A stretch of DNA of 64,000 bases from Agrococcus sp. Marseille-Q4369 (lineage in GTDB: Bacteria; Actinomycetota; Actinomycetes; Actinomycetales; Microbacteriaceae), in assembly GCF_018308945.1 (NCBI RefSeq), contig NZ_CP070501.1, positions 372,001 through 436,000 of the forward strand, given 5' to 3'. This document shows positions 1-8,272 of this stretch, piece by piece. Positions within the stretch are counted from its first letter, which is position 1, and each line of letters begins with the position of its first letter. Both the position numbers and the translations under genes were made by a program. The notes below the pieces were generated by a model. It was not told the DNA's origin. It was given only the letters and a program-made list of their open reading frames with translations, and searched no databases.

Positions 1-98
1 ACGACGTCGGGGTCGTCGAGGTGCGCGGCCACCCACTCGGTCGACACGAGCCGCTGAGGCGCGGCGTACTCGGCGAAGCGGGGCTCGGACTCGGGCAT
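1..98 (-). CDS. Sulfurtransferase (rhodanese family), N-terminus only, runs off the window
   Basis: The minus strand reads from an ATG at 98 into MPESEPRFAEYAAPQRLVST and then EWVAAHLDDPDVV before the window ends. The LVST-EW-xAHLDDPDVV pattern is the opening of actinobacterial thiosulfate/3-mercaptopyruvate sulfurtransferases, which move sulfane sulfur between small donors and acceptors. A strong ribosome binding site GGAGGAGCA lies just upstream on the minus strand (102-110). The gene is divergent from zapE, a pairing I recall from other actinobacteria. Only about 32 codons are visible, so the catalytic cysteine cannot be checked. Confidence 0.7.
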   Translation of the reverse strand, partial: MPESEPRFAEYAAPQRLVSTEWVAAHLDDPDV

Positions 99-152
99 GG
101 ATGCTCCTCCTGCGGGGCTGGCGTGACGTCGAGGTGCGGATCGCGCCCTCGG

Positions 153-158
153 TAGGCT
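153..158 (+). promoter_or_regulatory. Candidate -10 box for zapE
   Basis: TAGGCT stands 71 nt before the chosen zapE start, between it and the divergent sulfurtransferase gene. It matches the TAnnnT -10 seen before other transcripts in this window. No clear -35 is visible. Confidence 0.35.
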
Positions 159-229
159 TCTGCGATGGGAGAACGCCATCCTCCCACTCCATCTTCCCCG
201 CGGCGCTCGGCGCCGATGAAGGAGCGCGC

Positions 230-1231
230 ATGTCCGCACCGATCTCGCTCGTCGATCGCCGGCCGCAGGCCGACGCGGAGCAGATCGTCGCGAGCCTCGT
301 GCCGCCGCCGCAGTTCGACGGCGCGACGTTCGACTCCTACCGCCCCGACCCCGCGCATCCCTCGCAGTCCGAGGCGCTCGAGCGGATGCGCGAGCTCGCG
401 ACCGTCTGGACGTCGCCGAAGCGCGGCCTCTTCAAGCGCCGCGCGCCCGAGGTCAAGCCCGGCATCTACCTCGACGGCGGCTTCGGCGTCGGCAAGACGC
501 ACCTGCTCGCGGCCCTCTGGAAGTCGATGCCGGGGCCGAAGCGCTTCGGCACGTTCATCGAGTACACGGCGCTCGTCGGCGCGCTCGGCTACGCGGAGAC
601 CGTGCGCGCGCTGCAGGGCTCGACGATCGTGTGCATCGACGAGTTCGAGCTCGACGACCCCGGCGACACGATGGTCATGACGCGCCTGCTCGGCGAGCTC
701 GTCGCGAACGGCACGAAGCTCGCCGCGACGAGCAACACGCCGCCGAACGCGCTCGGCGAGGGCCGCTTCGCCGCCGCCGACTTCCTGCGCGAGATCCAGG
801 CGATCGCCGACCGCTTCCAGATCATGCGGATCGACGGCGACGACTATCGCCACCGCGACGTCTCGGGCCACGCGCCCGTCACGGCGGACGACGACATCCC
901 GGGCGAGCTCGAGCGCATCGGCGGCACGGTCGCCCTCGACGACTTCGACGCGCTCGTCGCGCACCTCTCGCACGTGCACCCCTCGCGCTACGTCGGCCTC
1001 GTCGACGGCGTGCGGGCACTCGGCCTCCGCGACGTGCGGGTGCTGACCGACCAGAACGACGCGCTGCGGCTCGTCGCACTCGTCGACCGGCTCTACGACG
1101 CGCAGGTGGCGCTCCGCGCGAGCGGCGTGAGCCTCGACCGCGTCTTCAGCGAGGAGATGCTGGGCGGCGGCTACCGCAAGAAGTACCTGCGGGCGATCTC
1201 GCGCCTGCACGCGCTGGCAGCCGAGGGCTGA
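230..1231 (+). CDS. zapE: Cell division protein ZapE (AFG1-like ATPase)
   Basis: A 333-residue P-loop ATPase of the AFG1/ZapE family. In proteobacteria ZapE acts on FtsZ rings; its role in actinobacteria is less clear. The Walker A motif GGFGVGKT is at about residues 83-90 and the Walker B run IVCIDEFELDD follows at about 133-143. A later NTPP segment fits sensor 1. I chose the ATG at 230 because AAGGAG lies six bases upstream and the protein then begins MSAPISLVD; the reading frame stays open for 43 more codons upstream but those look non-coding. It is convergent with nhaA, with only 7 bases between stops. Confidence 0.88.
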   Translation: MSAPISLVDRRPQADAEQIVASLVPPPQFDGATFDSYRPDPAHPSQSEALERMRELATVWTSPKRGLFKRRAPEVKPGIYLDGGFGVGKTHLLAALWKSMPGPKRFGTFIEYTALVGALGYAETVRALQGSTIVCIDEFELDDPGDTMVMTRLLGELVANGTKLAATSNTPPNALGEGRFAAADFLREIQAIADRFQIMRIDGDDYRHRDVSGHAPVTADDDIPGELERIGGTVALDDFDALVAHLSHVHPSRYVGLVDGVRALGLRDVRVLTDQNDALRLVALVDRLYDAQVALRASGVSLDRVFSEEMLGGGYRKKYLRAISRLHALAAEG

Positions 1232-1238
1232 GGCCGGC

Positions 1239-2444
1239 TCACTCCGCGTCGGTGCGGCGCCGCTGCTCCTCGGCGTCGAGCGCGGCGCGCTCGCCCGTGT
1301 CGACGGAGGGGTAGCGGCGGTCGAGCACCGCGAGGTAGACCCCGCCGAGCACGGCCGAGATGAGCGATCCCGCGAGCACGCCGAGCGTGCCCTCGACGAT
1401 GAGCTCGGGCGTCGTGCGGTGCGCGAGCTCGTTCATGAGCAGCGAGACGGTGAAGCCGATGCCGCCCAGCAGCCCGACCCCGATGAGCTCGGGCATGCGC
1501 ACGCGCGTCTCCTTGGGCACGCGCAGCGCCGCTTGGCCGATGAGCCCGGCGATGCCGATGCCGAAGAGCTTGCCGACCGGCAGCGCGATGACGATCGCCC
1601 AGAAGACGGGGCTCAGCTCGCCGAGCGGCACCTGCGGGATCGCGACCGACGCGGAGACGAACGCGAACAGCGGCAGCACGATGCCGTTCGAGAGCGGTTC
1701 GAGCTGCACTCGACCCGACTCGGCGGGCGCGGGGGCGAGCACGAGGCCGAGCGCGACGCCAGCGATCGTCGCGTGGATGCCGCTCATCGCGACGAGCCAC
1801 CACGTCACGAGCGCGACGACGACGAGCAGCGCCTTGAACGCGAGGCTGCCGCGGCGCGAGCGGTAGGCGCGGCCGAGCAGCCAGAACAGCACGACGCCGA
1901 CGGCCGCGGCACCCAGGTGGGGGATCGAGAGCGACTCGGTGAAGAAGACCGCGATGAAGAGGATGCCGATGAGGTCGTCGATCACCGCGAGCGCGAGCAG
2001 CAGCGCGCGCACGCGCGGTGGCAGGCGCTTGCCGAACAGCGCGAGCACCCCGAGGGCGAAGGCGATGTCGGTCGCGGTGGGGATGGGCCAGCCCTGCGCA
2101 CCGTCGGCGCCCGCGACGTTGAAGTAGATGAGCGCCGGGAGCGCGACGCCGCCGAGGGCCGCGATCGTCGGCACCGCGGCCTTCGAGACCGAGTTCAGCT
2201 CGCCCTGCGTGAACTCGTAGCGCAGCTCGACCGCGACGACGAAGAAGAAGATGACGAGTAGGCCGTCGGTCACCCAGTGGGCGGCTGAGAGATCGAGCCC
2301 GACGATCGTGAACGGCAAGTGGGCGCCCTTGAGCTCCTGCAGGCCGGGACCGAGCGCCGTGTTCGCGACCACGAGGCCGAGGATCGCCGCTCCCAGCAGC
2401 AGCATCGCCGACACCTGCGGGTTGCGGATCCAGGAGAGCGCCAT
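1239..2444 (-). CDS. nhaA: Na+/H+ antiporter NhaA
   Basis: A 401-residue multi-span membrane protein of the NhaA family, which exchanges protons for cytoplasmic Na+ and helps control pH and salt. The unwound-helix signature PTATDIAFALGVL and the paired aspartates in LALAVIDDLIGI, which bind the ion in Escherichia coli NhaA, are both present. The ATG at 2444 is chosen because the hydrophobic first helix follows at once and AAGGATCGAGGG stands upstream; the frame is open 30 codons further but that stretch is not conserved-looking. It is divergent from amt. Confidence 0.9.
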   Translation of the reverse strand: MALSWIRNPQVSAMLLLGAAILGLVVANTALGPGLQELKGAHLPFTIVGLDLSAAHWVTDGLLVIFFFVVAVELRYEFTQGELNSVSKAAVPTIAALGGVALPALIYFNVAGADGAQGWPIPTATDIAFALGVLALFGKRLPPRVRALLLALAVIDDLIGILFIAVFFTESLSIPHLGAAAVGVVLFWLLGRAYRSRRGSLAFKALLVVVALVTWWLVAMSGIHATIAGVALGLVLAPAPAESGRVQLEPLSNGIVLPLFAFVSASVAIPQVPLGELSPVFWAIVIALPVGKLFGIGIAGLIGQAALRVPKETRVRMPELIGVGLLGGIGFTVSLLMNELAHRTTPELIVEGTLGVLAGSLISAVLGGVYLAVLDRRYPSVDTGERAALDAEEQRRRTDAE

Positions 2445-2483
2445 GCCCTCGATCCTTTCACTCGCGGGTTGCGCGCGACGCCC

Positions 2484-2530
2484 GAAACGCGTCCGTAACA
2501 GCACCGCGCATCCGTTCACGAACCCGAAAC
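2484..2530. promoter_or_regulatory. Candidate GlnR-type nitrogen boxes between nhaA and amt
   Basis: Two pairs with the 11-bp GlnR spacing are visible: GAAAC-n6-GTAAC at 2484-2499 and TTCAC-n6-GAAAC at 2515-2530, ending 77 nt before amt. Actinobacterial GlnR binds gTnAC-n6-GaAAC repeats and controls ammonium uptake. This is a match by eye; no regulator gene is in the window. Confidence 0.35.
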
Positions 2531-2607
2531 GCACGCGCGCAGCCGGGCGAAACAGGGCGGGAGGATGCTCGGCTCACGTCCCTTCCAAGACCCTCAAGGA
2601 GCACTCC

Positions 2608-3840
2608 ATGGATGCAGGCAGCATCGCCTTCGGCGTCGTGGCCACAGCCCTCGTGCTGTTCATGACGCCCGGGCTCGCGTTCTTCTACGGCGGCCTCGTG
2701 CGTGCGAAGAGCGTCATCAGCATGATGATGATGTCGTTCGGGGCCATCGGCCTCGTCGGCACCCTCTGGATCCTCTACGGGTTCAACATGGCGGCGGTCG
2801 ACTCGCCGCTCGCCTTCTCGGGCAACCCGTTCAGCGACTTCGGCCTCGCGGCGCTCGCGGCGGGCGAGAGCGCGAACACCGACCTCGTCGGCGTCGCCTA
2901 CGGCTCGACCTTCGCGATCATCACCGTCGCGCTCATCTCGGGCGCGATCGCCGACCGGGCGAAGTTCGGCGCGTGGATGCTCTTCGCGGGCGTCTTCGCG
3001 ACGCTCGGCTACTTCCCGATCGCGGCGTGGGTGTGGGGCGGCGGCTGGGCGTACTCGCTCGGCGAGCTGCTCGGCCTGCCCGCGGTCATCGACTACGCCG
3101 GCGGCACCGCCGTGCACATCAACGCCGGCGCCGCGGCGCTCGCCCTCACCTTCGTGCTCGGCAAGCGCATCCGCTTCGGGAAGGGCGAGCACAAGCCGCA
3201 CAACGTGCCGTTCGTGATCCTCGGCGCGTCGATCCTGTGGTTCGGATGGTTCGGGTTCAACGTGGGTGCGGAGTGGCTGAACGGCCTCGGCAACGCCGGC
3301 CTCATCACGCTCAACACCATCGGCGCGACCGCCGCGTCGATCTGCGCGTGGCTGCTCGTCGAGAAGCTCAAGGACGGAAAGCCCACCTCGGTCGGCGCCG
3401 CCTCGGGTGCCGTCGCTGGCCTCGTCGCGATCACGCCGGCGTGCGCAAACCTCACGCCCGGCTGGGCACTGCTGCTCGGCGCGCTCTCGGGCGCGCTCTG
3501 CGCCCTCGCGGTCGAGCTGAAGTTCAAGCTCGGCTTCGACGACTCGCTCGACGTCGTCGGCATCCACCTCGTCGGCGGCATGCTCGGCACCGTCTACCTC
3601 GGCTTCTTCGCGACCGACACGGGCCTGCTGCTCGGCGGCGGCATCGGTCAGCTCATCGTGCAGCTCATCGCCTCGCTCGGCGTGATGCTCTACGCCTTCG
3701 TCGCCGCGTTCGTCATCGGCTTCGCGATCGAGAAGACGATCGGCTTCCGCGTGAAGCACGAGGACGAGCTCGCGGGCGTCGACCTCATCGTGCACGGCGA
3801 GGAGGCCTACGAGTATGAGCTCGAGCGCGCGAACGCCTGA
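2608..3840 (+). CDS. amt: Ammonium transporter (Amt/Mep/Rh family)
   Basis: A 410-residue integral membrane protein for ammonium uptake. The N-terminal FMTPGLAFFYGGLVRAK, the DYAGGTAVHINAG histidine helix and the DVVGIHLVGGMLGT histidine helix are the hallmarks of the Amt pore, where the two histidines line the conduction path. About eleven membrane spans can be drawn. The ATG at 2608 follows CAAGGAGCACTCC. The usual companion glnK gene does not follow; instead a terminator and a minus-strand gene do. Candidate GlnR boxes lie upstream. Confidence 0.92.
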   Translation: MDAGSIAFGVVATALVLFMTPGLAFFYGGLVRAKSVISMMMMSFGAIGLVGTLWILYGFNMAAVDSPLAFSGNPFSDFGLAALAAGESANTDLVGVAYGSTFAIITVALISGAIADRAKFGAWMLFAGVFATLGYFPIAAWVWGGGWAYSLGELLGLPAVIDYAGGTAVHINAGAAALALTFVLGKRIRFGKGEHKPHNVPFVILGASILWFGWFGFNVGAEWLNGLGNAGLITLNTIGATAASICAWLLVEKLKDGKPTSVGAASGAVAGLVAITPACANLTPGWALLLGALSGALCALAVELKFKLGFDDSLDVVGIHLVGGMLGTVYLGFFATDTGLLLGGGIGQLIVQLIASLGVMLYAFVAAFVIGFAIEKTIGFRVKHEDELAGVDLIVHGEEAYEYELERANA

Positions 3841-3855
3841 GCAGATCTCGGTGGG

Positions 3856-3879
3856 GGCCCCGGGCGCACGCCCGGGGCC
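3856..3879 (+). terminator. Hairpin terminator after amt
   Basis: GGCCCCGGGC (3856-3865) and GCCCGGGGCC (3870-3879) form a perfect 10-bp stem with the loop GCAC, 15 nt after the amt stop and before the 3' end of the minus-strand HNH gene. There is no T-run, as is common in high-GC actinobacteria. Confidence 0.65.
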
Positions 3880-3921
3880 TCATCGCGCGCCGGGTGTGTG
3901 TCGAGCCCTTGGAAGGACGGG

Positions 3922-5145
3922 TCAGCGTGCGGCGCCGGCGAGGTCGCACGTGCAGTCGTTGAGGTGTGCCCATGGCGGGTCGCTCGCGGTGCACTTCGCC
4001 GGTTCATCGCTGGAGAGCTCCCAGATGTCGACCCCGCGGTCGAGGAACGCCGGCCCGGCGGGTTCGGGTTCGTCGAGGTAGATCTTGCCGGTGGGGCTGG
4101 TCCATTCGAGGACGCCTTGGTCGAGCTGTCGGACGGTCCAGGCGGTGGCGTGCTTCATGAGATGGTGTCGTCGGCAGAGGTGGGCGAGGTTCGAGAGCGT
4201 GGTGGGGCCGCCGTCGGCGTGGGCGAGGGTGTGGTCGGCGTCGGCTCTGGAGACGCGGTTGGTGCAGCCGGGCCAGCGGCAGCGGCCGTCGCGGCGCTGG
4301 AGCCAGCGGCGCATGGCCCGGTTGGGCTTGTACGTGTCGACCGCGACCGGGATGCCGGTGACGGGGTGGAGGAAGAGCCGCTCCCAGGTGATCGTCTCGG
4401 AGGCCAGTGCGCGCACGGTGGCGGCGTCGACGAGCGCGCCGCCCTCGAGGGCGCCGGAGAAGCGCAGCTGCGGCTCGTCGGCATCGTGGGTGCGCTTGAG
4501 CAGCTCGGTCGCGGGGATCGTGATCGTCACGGTCGCGCTGATCGGGTTGATGCCGTGGAGGTCCTCCGGCGTCTGCCCGGTGAGGAGCGTCTCCATGAGC
4601 GCGTCGAGCCGGTACTGGTCGAAGGTGCGGGGGTCGTCCTTCGGCTTGGCGCGCGCCGCGTCGGTCGCGCGGTTGAACGCGCCGTGGATGGTGACGGACG
4701 GGCCGGAGAGCGACAGCGTCGAGATCCCGTCGTCGCCGTCGTCGACCCAGGCGCGGCGCTGCTCGACCGCCCGGTCGTGGCGGCGCTGGAGCGGCTCGGC
4801 CATGGCCCGGTCGACGATCCGGCGGGCGCGGGAGCGCAGCTGCGACGGGGTGACGCGCTCGGCGATCTCCACCAGCTCCGCCTCGACCTTCGCCCGGTCG
4901 GCCGGGTCGACCGAGGGGTCGGTGCGCAGCGCCTCGGTCGCCTGCTCGATCGCGCGCAAGTGGGTGCCGGTGATGCGGCCGGCCTTGTGGGAGGCGTGCG
5001 CGGCGGGAAGGTCGGTGACGGTCGTCCAGGCTTCGACGAGCTTGCGCTCCATGACGCGATCCGAGAGGCGCAGCTCCGCGGCGAGGATCGAGGCGCTCTC
5101 CTTGACGGCCATGCCGACGTCGCCGCCGGCGTCGCGCAAGTGCTG
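3922..5145 (-). pseudogene. DUF222/HNH endonuclease gene, 3' part (split by IS256-type element)
   Basis: This holds the C-terminal 407 codons of a 13E12-type protein: a DUF222 helical region followed by an HNH nuclease domain (CRWPGC, then DADHTLAHADGGPTTLSN and LCRRHH). Such genes are repeated in many Microbacteriaceae and mycobacteria; their biological role is not known. The reading frame is intact from the target duplication to the TGA, and a TTG at 5139 could restart translation, but the natural start lies beyond the insertion at 6945. Removing the element and one target copy rejoins the two parts in frame (GCC GAG CTG / CAG CAC TTG) into about 519 residues. Confidence 0.85.
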
Positions 5146-5153
5146 CAGCTCGG
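5146..5153. repeat. Target-site duplication, left copy
   Basis: CAGCTCGG directly abuts the left end of the insertion element and is repeated exactly at 6610-6617. Eight bases is the usual duplication length for the IS256 family. Confidence 0.88.
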
Positions 5154-6609
5154 GGGCCTGTCAAGTTGTTTGTGTAAGCGGCGCGTTCCGGGGTGGTTAG
5201 AGGTGGCGGTTGATGCGTTCGGGGTAGACGAGCGAGAGCTGCTGCAGGGCTTGCTTCCAGTTCGTGGTCACTTGTCCTTCGACGAGCCTGCCTTCGGCTT
5301 TGCGCTGCTCTGATCGCAGGCCCTTCTCCTTCGCGCGGTCTCTGGCTCGCTTGTCCTCGATGTCGCAGATCGCCAGCCAGAGCAGCTTCACGACCGCCTG
5401 GTCGTTGGGGAAGTGGCCGCGGTTCTTGGTCACCTTCCGGAGCTGGAAGTTCAGCGACTCGATCGAGTTGGTCGTGTAGATCACGCGCCGCAGCTCCGGC
5501 GGGAAGGCGAGGAAGGGCGTGAACCGCTCCCACGCGTCGCGGAACGTCTTCACCGCTGACGGGTAGCGCTTGCCGAGCTCCGACGCCTCGAGCGCGCGCA
5601 GCTCCGCCAGCGCGGCGTCCGCGTTCGCGGCCTCGTAGATGAGCTTGAGCGCGGCGGAGACGGCCTTGCGGTCCTTGTAGTTCACGAACCGGTTCGCGGC
5701 CCGGATCAGGTGCACGACGCACGTCTGCACGGTCGCTTCCCGCCAGGTCGCCTCGACCGCCTCGGGGAAGCCGGTCAGCCCGTCGCAGCAGACGATCAGG
5801 ACGTCCTTCACGCCGCGGTTGGCGAGCTCGGCGCAGACGGCCGCCCAGAACTTCGCGCCCTCGGTGTCCTGCACCCAGATGCCCAGCACGTGCTTGATGC
5901 CGTCCATGTCCACGCCCACGGCGATATGCGCGGCCTTGTTGCGCACGTGCCCGCCGTCGCGGACCTTCACGACGATCGCGTCAAGGTAGATCACCGGGTA
6001 GAGCGCCTCCAGCGGCCGCTGCTGCCAGGCGAGCACCTCGTCGCCGATCTGGTCGACGATCTTCGAGATCGTCTCGTGGCTGAGCTCCGTGCCGATCGTA
6101 GACGCCAGGTGGTGCTGGATGTCGCGCAGCGTCATCCCGCCGGCGTAGAGCGAGATGATCATGCCGTCCAGCCCGTCGAGCCGGCGCGAGCCCTTCGGCA
6201 CCAACATCGGCGTGAACGTGCCGTTGCGGTCACGCGGGATCGCCAGCTCGAGATCACCGATCTCGGTCGCGACCGTCTTGACCGACGTGCCGTTGCGAGA
6301 GTTCTCGTGCAGCGACGCCTCCGCGTCGCCGCGCTCGTAGCCGACGTGCTCGGTCAGCTCCGCCTCCAGACCACGCTCGAGCGCCGCTTTCAGCATGCCG
6401 CCGATCAGGCCCTGCTCGCCCGTGAGCGCCTCACCGGCATCGATCTTCGCGAAGATCTCATCCAACGCGCCCGAGGCCTTGAGCGAGTCCGCGATCTCCT
6501 TCTGCTTCCGGCGCCGCTCCTCGCGCTCCGGGTTCGTCTTCGCCATAGTCACAGTCTGTTCTCCTTCGTAAGGGGAACACCCCGCTTACACAGACCATCT
6601 GACACGCCC
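5154..6609 (-). mobile_element. Complete IS256-family insertion sequence, 1456 bp
   Basis: The ends are imperfect inverted repeats: 5154-5189 begins GGGCCTGTCAAG and the reverse complement of 6574-6609 begins GGGCGTGTCAGA. They agree at 29 of 36 positions, including the block TGTGTAAGCGG. Between them is a single transposase gene that almost fills the element. The flanks carry the exact 8-bp duplication CAGCTCGG. The element is inserted in the first quarter of a DUF222/HNH gene, in the same orientation as that gene. The intact transposase, ends and duplication suggest a fairly recent insertion. Confidence 0.93.
5197..6552 (-). CDS. IS256-family transposase
   Basis: A 451-residue transposase of the mutator/IS256 type (DDE). 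The catalytic residues can be placed: Asp in PVIYLDAIVVKVRD, Asp in LIVCCDGLTGFPEA and Glu in YTTNSIESLNFQLRK. The conserved C-x2-H motif TCVVHLIRAA is present. I chose the GTG at 6552 because AAGGAG stands 8 nt upstream of it; an ATG two codons on gives MAKTNPEREE. There is no frameshift or internal stop, so the enzyme is likely functional. Confidence 0.93.
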   Translation of the reverse strand: MTMAKTNPEREERRRKQKEIADSLKASGALDEIFAKIDAGEALTGEQGLIGGMLKAALERGLEAELTEHVGYERGDAEASLHENSRNGTSVKTVATEIGDLELAIPRDRNGTFTPMLVPKGSRRLDGLDGMIISLYAGGMTLRDIQHHLASTIGTELSHETISKIVDQIGDEVLAWQQRPLEALYPVIYLDAIVVKVRDGGHVRNKAAHIAVGVDMDGIKHVLGIWVQDTEGAKFWAAVCAELANRGVKDVLIVCCDGLTGFPEAVEATWREATVQTCVVHLIRAANRFVNYKDRKAVSAALKLIYEAANADAALAELRALEASELGKRYPSAVKTFRDAWERFTPFLAFPPELRRVIYTTNSIESLNFQLRKVTKNRGHFPNDQAVVKLLWLAICDIEDKRARDRAKEKGLRSEQRKAEGRLVEGQVTTNWKQALQQLSLVYPERINRHL

Positions 6610-6617
6610 CAGCTCGG
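6610..6617. repeat. Target-site duplication, right copy
   Basis: CAGCTCGG directly follows the right inverted repeat and matches 5146-5153 exactly. Confidence 0.88.
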
Positions 6618-6945
6618 CCGCGAGCACCTCGCGGTGCTCGGCCTCGAGCCGCGCCCGGCGCAGCTCGATCGCGCGGATGCGGCCCGCGAGCGCCTCCTGC
6701 CGGCGCACCGACTCGGGCCGCTCGGCGGCGGGCACAGTGCCCGGCAGCGGCGGCACCTGCTTGCGGCCGGCGATGACCTCCTCGACCTCGGCATCGGTGA
6801 GGCGCGTGAGGCGTTCGCTCCAGTCGCGGTCGTAGGCGGCGAGCTCCTCCTCGAGCTCGTCGGCGGTGCGGCCGTGCGGGTCGATCGCGCCCGCTCGGAT
6901 CGACGCGATGTACTCCTCCGCATCGACGCCCCACCACTCATCCAT
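6610..6945 (-). pseudogene. DUF222/HNH endonuclease gene, 5' part (split by IS256-type element)
   Basis: This is the N-terminal 112 codons of the gene continued at 3922-5145. It opens MDEWWGVDAEEYIASI and contains a Glu/Arg-rich helical stretch ending LEAEHREVLAAEL at the insertion point. Past the junction the frame adds GRVRWSV from the element and stops, so only a fragment of about 119 residues could be made. The ATG at 6945 is the only good start; no strong ribosome binding site is visible. Confidence 0.8.
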
Positions 6946-7048
6946 GACGGCATTCCACCACGAGCCACTGACACGCGAGCGGCCGCAGAAGAGGGCTGTG
7001 GAGAACGCGTTCTGTCCGGTCAGGCGCCGACGAGGGTGCGCTTCGACA

Positions 7049-7096
7049 CGCTCAGCGCGCTGCACGCGCGGAGCCGCTCAGTGGGCTGCAAGCGCG
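7049..7096. repeat. Degenerate 22-bp direct repeat, 26-bp period
   Basis: CGCTCAGCGCGCTGCACGCGCG (7049-7070, written here as two joined runs CGCTCAGCGCG and CTGCACGCGCG) recurs at 7075-7096 as CGCTCAGTGGG and CTGCAAGCGCG. It is preceded by CTTCGACA. It ends exactly at the stop side of the SDR gene. The rest of 6946-7048 shows no gene. Confidence 0.45.
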
Positions 7097-7774
7097 TCAG
7101 AGGAAGACGGCTCCCCGCACCTTGTGGCCCGTCGCGATCGACTCGCCAGAGAGGCTCGAGCGAGGCGAGACCAGGAACGCGACGAGGTCGGCGATCTGCT
7201 GCGGCGACGACTCGCCGGGCTTGCCCGCCGCGACCTCCGAGCTCGGCGAATCCGTGACGGGGCCAGGGTTCACGACGTTGACCGCGACGCCCGTGCCGGC
7301 GAGCTCGTCGGCGAGGTTCTTCGCCGCGATCAGCAGCGCGGCGTTGCGCACCGAGCCGGTGATGTTGCCCGTCAGCAGCGCGTTCTGCCCGCTCACGCCC
7401 ACGATGCGGCCAAAGCCCGCGTCGCGCATTCCTGGGATGACGGCGTTCGCGACGCGCAGGAACGCCATCGCCTTGCCCTCGACCGCGTCGGCGACCTGCA
7501 CCGGGTCGCTCAGCCGCGATTGGTCGAGCGTCTGCGCGGCCGGGGCGGCGGTGACGACCACCGCATCCAGTCGCCCGTGCTCCGAGCGCACGCGCTCGAG
7601 GGCGGCGGCGATGGATGCGTCGTCGGACGCGTCGAGGACGACGTCGGCCGCATCCCCGCGCGCTGCCGAGACGACGGTCGCGCCCTCGGCGCGGATGGTG
7701 TCGACGATCGCACTGCCGATGAAGCCGGTGCCGCCGACCACGAGCACGACCCGGTCTGAGAGCTGGAGGTCCAT
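7097..7774 (-). CDS. SDR-fold protein lacking the catalytic Tyr and Lys
   Basis: A 225-residue Rossmann-fold protein of the short-chain dehydrogenase/reductase family. The nucleotide loop GGTGFIG (residues 14-20), the NP-G-PV segment after strand 6 (169-173) and the helix NAALLIAAKNLADEL are typical. However, the YxxxK active site reads GSVRN at about 140-144, so both the Tyr and the Lys are missing, while a Ser at about 128 remains. It may bind a nucleotide without ordinary SDR chemistry. The start ATG at 7774 lacks a clear ribosome binding site. Its neighbours give no pathway. Confidence 0.75.
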   Translation of the reverse strand: MDLQLSDRVVLVVGGTGFIGSAIVDTIRAEGATVVSAARGDAADVVLDASDDASIAAALERVRSEHGRLDAVVVTAAPAAQTLDQSRLSDPVQVADAVEGKAMAFLRVANAVIPGMRDAGFGRIVGVSGQNALLTGNITGSVRNAALLIAAKNLADELAGTGVAVNVVNPGPVTDSPSSEVAAGKPGESSPQQIADLVAFLVSPRSSLSGESIATGHKVRGAVFL

Positions 7775-7867
7775 GGCTCGACGCTAGCGCGCACCGCGTG
7801 CTCAGCATCCGGGCGTACGCTCGCGGGCAACCGATGCGCGGGCGCCTGCCCGCCGGAAGGAGGGACG

Positions 7868-8254
7868 ATGCACCACGGTCACGAGGAGGAGCACGCCGGA
7901 GGAGCGAGCGCTGCGGGAGCGAGCGGACCGGGCGGCGATCACGGCCCCCACGTCGCCGAGCTCGAGCGCTGCGCGACCGCGTGCCGGGAGTGCGCCGCCG
8001 CCGACACGCGCGAGGGGATGCTCGACTGCGCCGCGATGTGCGAGGCGTGCGCCGAGCTCTGCACGGCGGTCGCGGGCATCCTGCGGCGCGGGGTCGCGCT
8101 GCCGTCGGAGACGGTCAGTGCGCTGCTCGCGGCGTGCGCGTCGATGTGCCGAGCGTGCGCGGCGGAGTGCCGGCGCCACGACGCCGACCACTGCCGCGAG
8201 TGCGCTGAGGCGTGCGAGCGCTGCGCCGAGCACTGCGAGGCCGCTGCCGCGTAG
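7868..8254 (+). CDS. Cys-rich four-helix copper-binding protein (DUF326/Csp-like)
   Basis: A 128-residue protein with 16 cysteines, spaced CxxxC and CxxC along helices (for example C35, C39, C42, C54, C58, C61, C65, then C90 to C123). This is the pattern of four-helix bundles of the DUF326/cytosolic copper storage protein family, which hold Cu(I) ions inside the bundle. The N-terminus is His-rich (MHHGHEEEH) and shows no signal peptide, so it is likely cytosolic. GGAAGGAGGGACG gives a strong ribosome binding site. No copper regulator or exporter lies beside it. Confidence 0.8.
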   Translation: MHHGHEEEHAGGASAAGASGPGGDHGPHVAELERCATACRECAAADTREGMLDCAAMCEACAELCTAVAGILRRGVALPSETVSALLAACASMCRACAAECRRHDADHCRECAEACERCAEHCEAAAA

Positions 8255-8272
8255 GGCGCGCAGGAACGAGTG

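Noticed and set aside
2458-3795. Open frame of 445 codons opposite amt
   Set aside because: A shadow of the amt coding pattern with Arg/Asp/Glu-rich product and no domain.
5137-5139. TTG at 5139 as the true start of an intact HNH protein
   Set aside because: The target duplication and the in-frame join with 6610-6945 show that this is the inside of a longer gene cut by the insertion element.
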